This document shows positions 1 through 7,834 of a stretch of 64,000 nt of DNA, in pieces. The stretch's first letter is position 1. Every line of letters begins with the position of its first letter. Under the pieces are notes generated by a model that was not told the origin of the DNA, ran no database searches, and saw only the letters and a program-made list of their open reading frames with translations. The position numbers and the translations under genes are program-made. The DNA comes from Gaiellasilicea sp963705515 (GTDB taxonomy: Bacteria > Actinomycetota > Thermoleophilia > Gaiellales > Gaiellaceae), in NCBI GenBank assembly GCA_963705515.1, contig CAVPJV010000004.1, positions 1 to 64,000 on the forward strand, in the 5' to 3' direction.

Positions 1-56
1 GCGGGCCGCTCGGCACGGCCCGCCCCTTCGTTCCTCGGCTTCCCCTGACTTGGCCG

Positions 57-1382
57 CTAGCCGTCGCCGACGATGCCGCCGCCGCCGTCGTGGCCGTCGA
101 GGAAGTGGTGCTTGCCGACGTCCTTGGCGATCCGCGGGAAGTCTTTGGCGGTCTGCGTCATCGTCGAGCGGTAGTGGAGGCCGCCCCAGACGCGGGCGTT
201 CTCGACGTCCTTGACGAGCTCGTCCAGGGTGTTGAACGTCCGCGGCGGGCCGGCGCCGGGAGCCAGGCTCGTGATCACGAGCTTGACCTTCTTCGTCCCG
301 AAGTACTGCCGCAGCGACTCGGTCACCGCGCCTGTGAAGCAGGCGTGACCGGAGGGGTACTCGGGGTGGTTGCCGACGACGAACGGCAGCCAGGTCGTGT
401 CCTGCACCGTGGCCGGGTTTCCGTCCGTGTCGGCCCGCTGGATCGCGTGGTTGGGACGCCAGAAGCTGTAGTGGTACTTGGCCTCCCAGCAGGCGAGCAT
501 CGTGTCCGCCGTCGCGACGTTCACATACCCGAGCAGCCGGGCCGACTCGCGCAGGTCGAGGCCGCGGGCGAGCGCCAGCTCACGCAGCGTGCGGTTGAAC
601 TGCTGGTAGGTCTGCTCGGTGTGGAAGAGGACAGTCTCGGTCTGCTTCGCCGTTCGGACCGCACTGTTGTTGCGGCCGATCGCCTGCACCTCCGCCACGT
701 CCTCCGCGTAGCGCTTGCTCGTCAGCTCGACCGGCGGGCCGGGTCGGTAGTCGGACGGTGAAGCGTGGGTGAACGGCCGCACGAACGCCAGCTTCGGATC
801 CACCGGCGGGGTCGGCGCGATCGGCTCGAACACGCCGGGTCCCGGCGTCTTCTGGATGTAGACGTTCGGGTCGTCGTAGCGATCGCCGATCCGCATCGCC
901 AACATCCCGGCTGCGGCGGCGGTGCCGACGGCCTTGCCGCCGTCCTTGGCGAGCCCGTTCGGGATCGCCGCCATGAACGCGTCGTAGGCGGCCTGCACCG
1001 TTCCTGCCTGTGCGGGCAGCTTGGTGACGAGGACGTCGCGTGCCGCCTGCGCAACAGCGGCATCCGCCGAAGCACCCGGTGGCGCGGTGATCCCGGTCGC
1101 GAACGGCTTCAGCCCGCCTTCGATAGCGGCGACGGCGTCGTACATCGCGCCGTGCACCATCCCGCCGAGCACACTCGAGCTCGCGGGCGCCCGGCCGATC
1201 ACGATCACGCTCGAGGCGACGCCGCTCCAGTAGATGACGGCGTTCTCGGCCGGCGCTGCAGCGGCTGCTGCCGGCGCCGCGGACGATGAAGCGGCCGGCC
1301 CCAGCGCCAGCACGGCAGCGAGTGCGAGCAGCGCGACGATGACCGTGCCGGCTCTCACCTTCCTTGATCCTGTGATGCCCAT
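57..1382 (-). CDS. Secreted vanadium haloperoxidase-like / PAP2-family protein
   Basis: A 441-residue protein with a signal peptide (basic start, hydrophobic stretch to about residue 36, then an Ala-rich region). The C-terminal half carries the vanadium haloperoxidase/PAP2 signature: Lys-x6-Arg-Pro (KYHYSFWRP), PSGH, and Arg-x5-His (RVWGGLH). The residue four after that His is Thr where the classic haloperoxidase motif has Asp. The family binds vanadate or phosphate; members either oxidise halides or act as phosphatases, and the sequence does not tell which applies here. A strong ribosome site (GAGAGGAG) precedes the ATG. Monocistronic; the family assignment is good, the substrate is unknown. 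Confidence 0.8.
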   Translation of the reverse strand: MGITGSRKVRAGTVIVALLALAAVLALGPAASSSAAPAAAAAAPAENAVIYWSGVASSVIVIGRAPASSSVLGGMVHGAMYDAVAAIEGGLKPFATGITAPPGASADAAVAQAARDVLVTKLPAQAGTVQAAYDAFMAAIPNGLAKDGGKAVGTAAAAGMLAMRIGDRYDDPNVYIQKTPGPGVFEPIAPTPPVDPKLAFVRPFTHASPSDYRPGPPVELTSKRYAEDVAEVQAIGRNNSAVRTAKQTETVLFHTEQTYQQFNRTLRELALARGLDLRESARLLGYVNVATADTMLACWEAKYHYSFWRPNHAIQRADTDGNPATVQDTTWLPFVVGNHPEYPSGHACFTGAVTESLRQYFGTKKVKLVITSLAPGAGPPRTFNTLDELVKDVENARVWGGLHYRSTMTQTAKDFPRIAKDVGKHHFLDGHDGGGGIVGDG

Positions 1383-1685
1383 CCCGGTTCTCCTCTCGAT
1401 CCTGGTTGCCTCGACGGCGCGCTCTCAAATTGAGCGCAACTCGGCCTGTGGCCCCAACCACGTCGTCAAAACAGACGCGGCCTCTTCAGAGGTGAAAGCA
1501 CGCATGACGCCGAGCGACGGCGCATCGAAGTCCCCTCGCGGCAAAAGCTCGAGCCGCGGCGTGCTGTCGGAATAGCTGTTGCTATGTCACCGCGGCGACG
1601 CTACGCCGATGCCGCCGCCAAGTCAATGGGATGCCGCGGTCTTAGCAACGAAGACGTGGACCGCGGGCCAGGACTGCGCGAGCGT
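1383..1685. other. Intergenic region between divergent genes
   Basis: About 300 bases between the haloperoxidase-like gene and the ZIP operator. It contains the small palindrome CTCAAATTGAG at 1424-1434, upstream of the leftward gene. I see no convincing gene here. Confidence 0.5.
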
Positions 1686-1703
1686 TGTAAGGTGATCCTT
1701 ACA
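1686..1703 (+). promoter_or_regulatory. Palindromic operator overlapping the ZIP transporter promoter
   Basis: A perfect 7-4-7 inverted repeat, TGTAAGG-TGAT-CCTTACA, ends 22 bases before the ZIP start codon. It contains a possible -10 hexamer TAAGGT (1688-1693), so a bound protein would block transcription. The form resembles DtxR/MntR-type metalloregulator operators, which suits a metal transporter; the identity of the regulator is inferred. Confidence 0.6.
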
Positions 1704-1725
1704 TCTCGGCTTCGGAGCGACGTAC

Positions 1726-2574
1726 ATGTCTCAGGCGCAGATCCTCGTACTCGGCGCGATCGCTGGTCTCACGATCTTCCTCGGTCTGCCGGCGGGACGC
1801 GCGCGCAGTATGTCGACCCGCGCCAGCGCGCTGCTGAGCGCGATCGCAACGGGGATCCTGCTCTTTCTCCTCTGGGACGTGCTTGCAGCCGGGATCGAGC
1901 CCGTCGAGACAGCGCTGACTGCGGCCGCATTGGAAGACAGTGGGACTTGGGCGCGGTTCGCGGCTCTGGCCGCGATCTTCGTCGTCTCGTTCACGGTCGG
2001 CCTGATGAGCCTCGTCTACTTCAACGAGGTGGTCGCCAAGCGCCGGCGCCGGGACGGCATTCACAGCGTCGGCGCTGCAGCGATCGCCGAGTACGAGGCG
2101 CGGCCGTGGGGGCTCTCGCCGGCGCAGTCGCTCTCATTGATGATCGCGGCCGGGATCGGGCTGCACAACTTCTCCGAGGGACTCGCGATCGGGCAGTCCG
2201 CCGCCTCGGGTGCGATCGACCTCGCGCTCGTTCTCGTCATCGGCTTCGGTCTTCACAACGCGACTGAGGGTTTCGGCATTGTCGGCCCGTTCTCGGGCAC
2301 GAGCGAGCGACCGAGCTGGGGCTTCCTCGCGCTTGTCGGCCTGATCGGCGGCGGCCCGACCTTCTTCGGGACCCTGCTCGGCCAGACGTGGGTGAGCGAG
2401 GCCGTCTCGATTGCCTTCCTCGCCCTGGCTGCCGGCTCGATCCTCTACGTCGTCGTCGAGCTCCTGGGCGTCTGCCGCAAGCTCGGCCACAAGCCTGTCG
2501 TCGCCTGGGGACTCACACTCGGTCTGATGCTCGGCTTCGCCACCGACTTCGTACTCGTCGCCGCCGGCGCCTAG
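1726..2574 (+). CDS. ZIP family metal transporter
   Basis: A 282-residue integral membrane protein with about eight hydrophobic segments. The two signature metal-site motifs of ZIP permeases are present: HNFSEG at about residues 147-152 and HNATEG at about 177-182. A cytosolic charged loop (about 103-130, rich in Arg and including a His) lies between the third and fourth membrane spans, as usual for the family. ZIP proteins import zinc, iron or manganese into the cytoplasm. The start is ATG with a GGAG-type site 7 bases upstream. The palindrome overlapping its promoter suggests metal-responsive repression. No neighbour indicates which metal. Confidence 0.9.
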   Translation: MSQAQILVLGAIAGLTIFLGLPAGRARSMSTRASALLSAIATGILLFLLWDVLAAGIEPVETALTAAALEDSGTWARFAALAAIFVVSFTVGLMSLVYFNEVVAKRRRRDGIHSVGAAAIAEYEARPWGLSPAQSLSLMIAAGIGLHNFSEGLAIGQSAASGAIDLALVLVIGFGLHNATEGFGIVGPFSGTSERPSWGFLALVGLIGGGPTFFGTLLGQTWVSEAVSIAFLALAAGSILYVVVELLGVCRKLGHKPVVAWGLTLGLMLGFATDFVLVAAGA

Positions 2575-2773
2575 GTCGAGCTCTCGATCAATCCGAACCC
2601 GAGAACAACCGCGAGCGCAGCTCTCGGCGTCCAGCGCATCTGACACGCCCTTTCCATCGCGCTAGATCGCTTCGCCGAGGCGACGACGCTGCCGAGCCCG
2701 GTGTCCGCAAGCTTCGACGGCCGCTGCGGGCTGGCGGCGACCAGCCGCAACCAGAGGCTGTCGCCAGCGCGCG

Positions 2774-3994
2774 CTACCGGCTGAACACCGCGGTGACCGT
2801 CACCGGGCGCGTGACCGCGATGCGGCAGGTCTGCCGCTTGCCGGCGCAGGGGCCTAGCCAGGAAGCGAAGTGCCAGCCGGGACGCGGCTTCGCCTGGAGC
2901 GTCACGACCGTCCCGTCCTCGTGCCAGCCGCCGGTCGGCGTCCTGCTCACGGTGCCGCCGCCGCGGACGAGCACCGTCAGCTTGGGACAGCCGCTGGAGA
3001 GAACGGCTCGGTAGGCGTCCACCTCTCCGCCGGAGGCGACCTCGACGCCGTACGGCGTCGACGTCCGCACGAGGATGTCCTTGATGTGCGTCGGGGTGAG
3101 TGCGGGGTTGCAGGAGAGGAGCAGGCCGCTGATCGCCGACACGGCTGCGGCGGCAGCCGAGGTGCCGCCGGTCGGTGCAGAGCCGAGGCCACGCGACGAC
3201 AGCTCCGCGGACGCTGCGACGTCGACCCAGGCGCCTCGGTTCGAGTTCCCGTCCAGTTTGTGGCTCTCGGCACCGATCGCCGCGACGCGAATCGTCTGTG
3301 GGTTCGAGGCGGCGAGCGCGTTCGCGGCGGGATCGGCGCTGCCGCTGTTGCCCGCTCCGGCGACGACCGTGATGCCGCGGCTGACGGCGTCCGCGAGCGC
3401 GTCGTTCAGCGACGCCGACGGAGCTGACCCCCGCACGAGCGCAAAGGACAGGTTGATCACGCGGGCGCCGTGCTCCGAGGCCCAGCGGATCCCACGGGCG
3501 ATCGTCGCGACGTCCGCGCGCCCGTCCGCTCCGAACACCTTCACCGGCAGGATGCGGCACCTGCCGCAGATGCCGGCTGTCCCCAGACCGTTGTTGAGGA
3601 CCGAGCCGATCAGCGCTGCCTGCTCGCTGCCGTGGCCGTTCTCGTCCGTCGTGTCGGCGCCGCCGTCGATCGCGTTGAAGCCGGGCAGCAGGTTCGGCAT
3701 CAGATCTGGAGCGCGGCCGACCCCGGAGTCGACGACCGCAATCACGACGCGCGGATCGCCCTGAGTCACCCGCCATGCCTGCGGGACCGCCATCGACTCG
3801 AGCCCGGCTCGGCTCAGGTGGTAGAAGCTGTCGTTCGGGACGAAGGGCGCCGGCTCTCGGGCGGCTGCCGGAAGCACCCAGGAGAAGACAAGCGCCGCAG
3901 AGGCAACGAACACGCCTGCCCGTCCTCTCTGACGTGCGCGACAACCGTGTCCAGCCGGACCCCGCGCCCCGGAGAGGCCAGGATCGGTCTGCAC
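2774..3994 (-). CDS. Secreted subtilisin-like serine protease (S8) with C-terminal repeat domain
   Basis: A 406-residue subtilase. The catalytic triad motifs are visible in order: Asp in VVDSGVG, His in NGHGSE, and Ser in GTSAA, plus the oxyanion-hole region GAGNSGS. A hydrophobic stretch ending AAARE near residues 30-48 looks like a signal peptide. The last 70 residues (from about TVLVRGGG) look like a divergent InlB-type B-repeat domain with the typical W/F-Gly-C pattern. The GTG start leaves a long basic n-region, so an internal start is possible. No I9 propeptide is obvious. Probably an extracellular protease. Confidence 0.85.
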   Translation of the reverse strand: MQTDPGLSGARGPAGHGCRARQRGRAGVFVASAALVFSWVLPAAAREPAPFVPNDSFYHLSRAGLESMAVPQAWRVTQGDPRVVIAVVDSGVGRAPDLMPNLLPGFNAIDGGADTTDENGHGSEQAALIGSVLNNGLGTAGICGRCRILPVKVFGADGRADVATIARGIRWASEHGARVINLSFALVRGSAPSASLNDALADAVSRGITVVAGAGNSGSADPAANALAASNPQTIRVAAIGAESHKLDGNSNRGAWVDVAASAELSSRGLGSAPTGGTSAAAAAVSAISGLLLSCNPALTPTHIKDILVRTSTPYGVEVASGGEVDAYRAVLSSGCPKLTVLVRGGGTVSRTPTGGWHEDGTVVTLQAKPRPGWHFASWLGPCAGKRQTCRIAVTRPVTVTAVFSR

Positions 3995-4081
3995 TCGACG
4001 TCCCTCTGCGTCGGAGGACTCGGCGAGCGTAACATACTATTGTCAGCGAGCCGTCCAGCCTGGCGTCAGGTCGGTCGCGTG

Positions 4082-4087
4082 TAGGTT
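4082..4087 (+). promoter_or_regulatory. -10 element of the FKBP gene
   Basis: TAGGTT lies 8 bases before the ATG. A transcript starting the usual 6-8 bases downstream would have almost no 5' leader, and no ribosome-binding site is visible. Confidence 0.45.
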
Positions 4088-4095
4088 CTGGCTCG

Positions 4096-4470
4096 ATGGC
4101 ACCGGAGCGCCCGCAGCTCGACAAGCCCGAGGGAGACATCCCCTTCGAGCTCGGAATCGAGGACGTCACCGTCGGCGACGGCGCCGAGGCGACCGCCGGG
4201 ACGAACGTCTCCGTGCACTACGTCGGCGTCGCCTTCCGCACCGGCGAGGAGTTCGACGCCTCCTGGGACCGCGGTCGCCCGTTCGAGTTCAAGCTCGGCA
4301 AGGGCCAGGTCATCCCAGGCTGGGACGCGGGCGTCCAGGGGATGAAGGTCGGCGGCCGCCGCAAGCTGACCATCCCCTCCGCGATGGCCTACGGCGCCCG
4401 CGGGGCGGGCGGCGTGATCGCCCCGCACGAGCCGCTCGTGTTCGTGGTCGACCTGCTCTCGGTCGACTGA
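4096..4470 (+). CDS. FKBP-type peptidyl-prolyl cis-trans isomerase
   Basis: A 124-residue single-domain FKBP. It shows the family core: VHYVG, GEEFDASWDRGRPFEFKLG, VIPGWDAGVQGMKVGGRR and the closing YGARG...PL.F.VDLL. It accelerates proline isomerisation during protein folding. It has no signal peptide and so is cytosolic. It stands alone, divergent from the subtilase and convergent with the MFS gene, whose repaired reading frame would stop 2 bases after this one. Confidence 0.93.
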   Translation: MAPERPQLDKPEGDIPFELGIEDVTVGDGAEATAGTNVSVHYVGVAFRTGEEFDASWDRGRPFEFKLGKGQVIPGWDAGVQGMKVGGRRKLTIPSAMAYGARGAGGVIAPHEPLVFVVDLLSVD

Positions 4471-4471
4471 G

Positions 4472-5750
4472 CTAGGGCGCCGAGGCCGCCGCCGGCTCGG
4501 TCGGCTCGGCCAGGCTGACCGCGCGGTCGGCCGTCGCTCCCTCGTGCCGGCTGCGGAACAGGAACGGCACCGCGAGCAGCTGGAAGAAGCGCGCCGAAGG
4601 CGAACGAGGTCCCGTAGCTCGTCGCGTCGGCCGCCTTGCCGAGCACCGGCTGGATCACGACGCCGCCGCTCGAGCCCATCAGCGAGTCGAACGACAGCAC
4701 CGTGGCCCGCTGCTGCGAGGGGATCATGTCGTTCAGGTACGCCTGGCGGATCGGCATGTTCGCTGCGAAGACGAGGCCCCAGACGACGAGCAGCGCGAGC
4801 GCGACCCAGAACGAGCCGACGAGGGCCAGCAAGCCGAGGATCGCCGCGCTCGTGATCGCACCGAGGATGAGCGAGGTCGTGCGCTTCTCGAAGAGGGCGC
4901 GGATCCTCGGCGCCGCGTAGCCGCCGAGGATCTGCGAGCCGGCGACGATCGCGGCCGCGAGCCCGGCGACGGAGTACGCGTTCGGGTCGCCGTAGAGGTC
5001 GAGCAGGTACGGCTGCAGCGCATAGAAGGTGTAGATGCCGACGCCCGCCGTGAAGGGCGCAGCCAGCATCATCCAGCGCACCGGCGGGTTCTTGAGCCCG
5101 TACTCGATCGACGCGTCGAACACCGCCTTCGTCGCCTTCACGGGGCTCTCCGCCGGCTCGGGCGTGAAGCCGAGGTCGTGCATCAGCCGCCACGCGACGC
5201 CGAACATGACGAGCAGGACGCCGACCCGGAGCAGGAACGGAACGCCGAGCGAGGTCGCCTGCGCGATCACACCGCCGGCGACCGAGCCGCCGAGCATCGC
5301 GATCCCGCCGATCATCTGGCCGCGGCCGAGCACGGTCTCGAGGCCGCCGTCGTACTCGGCGTAGTGCAGCGCGTCGACGAGCCACGCCTCGACCGCCCCG
5401 GAGAAGAACGTGAAGCCGAGGCCGAGCAGCATCGAGACGACCGCCCACTCCCAGAACGGCGCCTCCATGACCCAGAGCAGGTAGTAGAGAAACGTCGCGG
5501 CGGCGAGGGTGATCGTGCCGAGGAGATACGAGATGCGCCGGCCCCACGTGTCGGCGACGACTCCGGTCGGGATCTCGAAGACCATCATCCCGGCGGTGAA
5601 GAACGCATTGGCCGCGAACGCCTCCAGGTTCGAGAGCCCGGCGTCGAGCAGGAAGAGCGTGTTGATCCCCCAGATGAACGACGCCGCCAGGGTGTTGCCG
5701 AGAATCAGTGTCAGGTACGTGCGCTGGATCCGTCGGGCGACGTCGTTCAT
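4472..5750 (-). CDS. MFS transporter with an apparent frameshift near the C-terminus
   Basis: A major facilitator protein with about 11-12 membrane helices and an MFS loop motif after helix 2 (VADTWGRR). The uninterrupted frame degenerates into Arg/Pro-rich sequence after FAFGAL (around 4589-4592) and would run into the FKBP gene. One net +1 shift at about 4589 restores a hydrophobic last helix (FFQLLAVPFLF), a charged tail and a TAG stop at 4472-4474. The repaired protein would be about 425 residues. Substrate unknown. The shift may be a sequencing or assembly error. Confidence 0.75.
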
Positions 5751-5790
5751 CGGAGTCTTCTAACGCCCGGCCGCCCCGATTCCTGCCCGC

Positions 5791-6180
5791 CTACGCGGAG
5801 AGTGCCGACCGCTCGGCGGCCGTCAGGGGCCGCGGCGCCCCGCCCTTGCCGTCGATTGCAACGACCACCAGCTCGAGCTCGGTGGCGACGCGGCCGTCCG
5901 GCGCGGCGAGCGTCACCCTGGCCGTGAGGCTGGTCGTGCCGAGCTGCGCCAGCTCGGCCGACCCGACGGCGACGCGATCCGTGAGCCGAAGCTCGCCGCG
6001 ATAGTCGATCGTCGTCCGGCGGGCGACATAGTCCCAGCCGACTCCCGGGTCGCGGCCGAGCTTCGTGCGGAACCAGTCGTCGAGCACTTCCTCGGCGTAC
6101 GTGAGATAGACCGCCTGGTTGACGTGGCCGTAGGAGTCGAGGTCGCGCCAGCGGATCTCGATGCGCTTCTGATGGGACAC
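5791..6180 (-). CDS. Acyl-CoA thioesterase, 4HBT/YbgC-like hotdog fold
   Basis: A 129-residue hotdog-fold protein. The N-terminus carries the active-site signature of 4-hydroxybenzoyl-CoA thioesterase-like enzymes: RWRDLDSYGHVNQAVYLTY, with the catalytic Asp and the GHVN turn. It should hydrolyse acyl-CoA thioesters in the cytoplasm; chain specificity cannot be read from sequence. It lies 41 bases downstream of the MFS start on the same strand but with no obvious shared function. Confidence 0.85.
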   Translation of the reverse strand: MSHQKRIEIRWRDLDSYGHVNQAVYLTYAEEVLDDWFRTKLGRDPGVGWDYVARRTTIDYRGELRLTDRVAVGSAELAQLGTTSLTARVTLAAPDGRVATELELVVVAIDGKGGAPRPLTAAERSALSA

Positions 6181-6235
6181 GGCCGCGATCCTCCCAGACG
6201 GTCGGCTCGAGCGGCCGCGAGTACGATCAGCGGAG

Positions 6236-6309
6236 CGGGGCGTGGCGCAGCCTGGTAGCGCGCTCGCTTTGGGAGCGAGAAGTCGCCGGTTCGAATCCGG
6301 CCGCCCCGA
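6236..6309 (+). tRNA. tRNA-Pro (TGG)
   Basis: Cloverleaf of 74 bases: acceptor CGGGGCG paired with CGCCCCG, anticodon stem CTCGC/GCGAG with loop TTTGGGA (anticodon TGG), and T-arm GGTTCGAATCC. CCA is not encoded. A -10-like TACGAT lies at 6222-6227, and a strong hairpin follows at 6323. Confidence 0.97.
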
Positions 6310-6322
6310 CCTACTGGCGCAG

Positions 6323-6354
6323 GAAAGGGCATCCGCGGGAGCGGATGCCCTTTC
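6323..6354 (+). terminator. Hairpin terminator after tRNA-Pro
   Basis: A perfect 14-base-pair stem (GAAAGGGCATCCGC with its complement) closed by a GGGA loop, ending in TTTC. The A/T-tract symmetry would let it stop transcription from both sides. Confidence 0.75.
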
Positions 6355-6372
6355 GCGCGAAGATCCCTGAAG

Positions 6373-6393
6373 GAGGCCTGCTTCGCGGGCCTC
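6373..6393. terminator. Second hairpin, possibly terminating the leftward operon
   Basis: GAGGCC pairs with GGCCTC around a short TGCTTCGCG core. There is no T-tract. It lies just past the stop of the leftward small gene at 6422 and could end that transcript. Confidence 0.4.
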
Positions 6394-6421
6394 AACATCC
6401 TCTTGCGGCGGACGGGCCTTC

Positions 6422-6628
6422 TCAGTTGCTGTTGCGGCGGTCGGTGCCGGAGCGGCGCTCGGCGCCGTCGCGGCGCTCGTCCGAGGCCGCGCGCGGCTCG
6501 CCGAAGCTGGTGCGTCGGTCGTCGCCCGAGCGGCGGTCGCTGACCGCGCGGCGGTCGGGGTCCGGGCTCGACCCGGGCTCGGAGCCGGTGCGGAAGAGCG
6601 AGCCGAACCACTTGCGGAGCGAGTTCAT
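6422..6628 (-). CDS. Small arginine-rich repeat protein
   Basis: A 68-residue ORF starting 17 bases after the CtaG-like gene on the same strand. The N-terminus (MNSLRKWFGSLFRTG) could form an amphipathic or membrane-associating helix. The rest is a degenerate repeat of D-R-R-x-x-x-D-R-R / E-R-R-S-G-T-D-R-R type, four or five times. Similar RRxGxDRR strings occur in low-complexity tails of bacterial signalling proteins, but I recognise no specific family. It may be co-transcribed with the CtaG-like gene. No signal peptide. Confidence 0.5.
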   Translation of the reverse strand: MNSLRKWFGSLFRTGSEPGSSPDPDRRAVSDRRSGDDRRTSFGEPRAASDERRDGAERRSGTDRRNSN

Positions 6629-6645
6629 GCTCGTGACGTTCGGCA

Positions 6646-7356
6646 TCAGGTCATGGCGTCCTGCTCGTCGAAGAACCGAGAGAGGTAGAACGCGAAGAAC
6701 GCGAAGAAGACAACCGCCTCCGCCGCGGCCATCGAGACACCGGCGATCTGCTGGTCGAGGATCGGCGAGAGGCCCCACAGCCGCGGCGCGTCGACGTAGA
6801 AGTCGTAGATCGGGTCGGGGACGAGCGCCATCATCAGGCCGATCGGGCTCGCGAGCACGAAGGCGGCGAAGAGGTAGAGCGCCTTGGCGCCTGAGGACAG
6901 GTCGCCGTGGAAGACGGGCCACCAGAGGAGGACGCCGGTGGCGAAGTAGAGGACGTGCTCGAGATGGAGCAGCGAGTGCTGATGGCGGAGCGCCGCGTCG
7001 TAGACCCAGGGCAAGTGCCAGACGCCGTAGTTGACGAGCCAGAGCGCGAGCGCGAGGAGCGGCGGCACCCGCGGCGCACGCGCGGCGAGCGCGGGCGGGA
7101 TCGCGAGCACCGCCAGCAGCGGGGCCCACTCAGCGAGCACGACGTTCTGGATCAGGTGCACCGAGAGGAGGAAGTGGAGCGAGATCGTCTCGATCGGCGT
7201 CACCGAGACGGCGAGCAGCAGCACCATCGACGCGATCCAGCACGCGATCCGCCAGCGCGGCGCCGGCTCACGCCGCAATGCCCAGAAGTAGCCGATCGTG
7301 AGGGCCGGAACGAGGACGAGCGCGTGCGAGCTCCACGACCACGCATACGGATCCAC
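6646..7356 (-). CDS. ctaG: Cytochrome c oxidase assembly factor CtaG (caa3-type)
   Basis: A 236-residue membrane protein with about six to seven hydrophobic helices and the conserved His positions of the caa3 CtaG family: VHLIQN near residue 64, W-H-L-P in the GVWHLPW segment, and HLEHVLYF. This family helps insert copper into, or assemble, cytochrome oxidase. It is distinct from the Cox11-type CtaG. GTG start preceded at 6 bases by TAGCGT, suggesting a leaderless transcript. No oxidase subunits are in the window. Confidence 0.85.
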   Translation of the reverse strand: MDPYAWSWSSHALVLVPALTIGYFWALRREPAPRWRIACWIASMVLLLAVSVTPIETISLHFLLSVHLIQNVVLAEWAPLLAVLAIPPALAARAPRVPPLLALALWLVNYGVWHLPWVYDAALRHQHSLLHLEHVLYFATGVLLWWPVFHGDLSSGAKALYLFAAFVLASPIGLMMALVPDPIYDFYVDAPRLWGLSPILDQQIAGVSMAAAEAVVFFAFFAFYLSRFFDEQDAMT

Positions 7357-7361
7357 CCGGC

Positions 7362-7368
7362 TACGCTA
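7362..7368. promoter_or_regulatory. Shared symmetric -10 element between ctaG and tRNA-Gly
   Basis: The heptamer TACGCTA reads TACGCT on the plus strand (toward tRNA-Gly) and TAGCGT on the minus strand (toward ctaG, 6 bases before its GTG). One element can serve both directions. Confidence 0.5.
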
Positions 7369-7378
7369 CGTGACCCGC

Positions 7379-7449
7379 GCGGGTGTAGCTCAATGGTAGA
7401 GCCCTAGCCTTCCAAGCTAGTTACGAGGGTTCGATTCCCTCCACCCGCT
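7379..7449 (+). tRNA. tRNA-Gly (TCC)
   Basis: 71-base cloverleaf with acceptor GCGGGTG/CACCCGC, anticodon stem CTAGC/GCTAG, loop CTTCCAA (anticodon TCC) and T-arm GGTTCGATTCC. Discriminator T; no encoded CCA. Confidence 0.97.
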
Positions 7450-7453
7450 CCTG

Positions 7454-7777
7454 ATGCACGCATCGATGACAACGACGAAGGGGACGGCCGAGGACATGGC
7501 CGGGCTCGCCGCGATGGCCGGTGAGACGATGGTCGAGTGGCTTCGCGACCTCGAGGGGTTCGAGGGGCTGGTCATGCTCAGCAACGACGAGACGGGCACC
7601 ACGCACGTGATCTCGTTCTGGGAGAGCAAGGAGGTTGCCGATCGAAGCCGGGTGGCGCGGCTGAAGCTGCGCGATCGGATCACGTCCACGGTGAGCGTCG
7701 AGGTGCAGGAGACGGAGGCGTACGACGTCGCCTTCGCCGACCTGAGCTCGTTCCGGGACGCAGCGCGGCCGGACTGA
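7454..7777 (+). CDS. Small dimeric alpha/beta-barrel (ABM-like) protein
   Basis: A 107-residue protein starting 5 bases after tRNA-Gly. The pattern of an amphipathic helix (MAGLAAMAGETMVEWLRD), a 'GFEGLVMLSN' strand and 'THVISFWESKEVAD' resembles antibiotic-biosynthesis-monooxygenase-type ferredoxin-like barrels, in which a small subunit dimerises around a pocket. The assignment is by fold pattern only and the activity is unknown. There is no clear ribosome site; it may be read from a processed tRNA-Gly transcript. Confidence 0.6.
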   Translation: MHASMTTTKGTAEDMAGLAAMAGETMVEWLRDLEGFEGLVMLSNDETGTTHVISFWESKEVADRSRVARLKLRDRITSTVSVEVQETEAYDVAFADLSSFRDAARPD

Positions 7778-7821
7778 GAGGCGCCGCGGGCTGCTCGCCG
7801 AGCGCCGTCCGCGGCGCTCCG

Positions 7822-7827
7822 TAGGCT
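7822..7827 (+). promoter_or_regulatory. -10 element, leaderless start of the AI-2E family gene
   Basis: TAGGCT, with 7 bases to the ATG at 7835. No ribosome-binding site lies between. Confidence 0.45.
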
Positions 7828-7834
7828 CAGCCGG

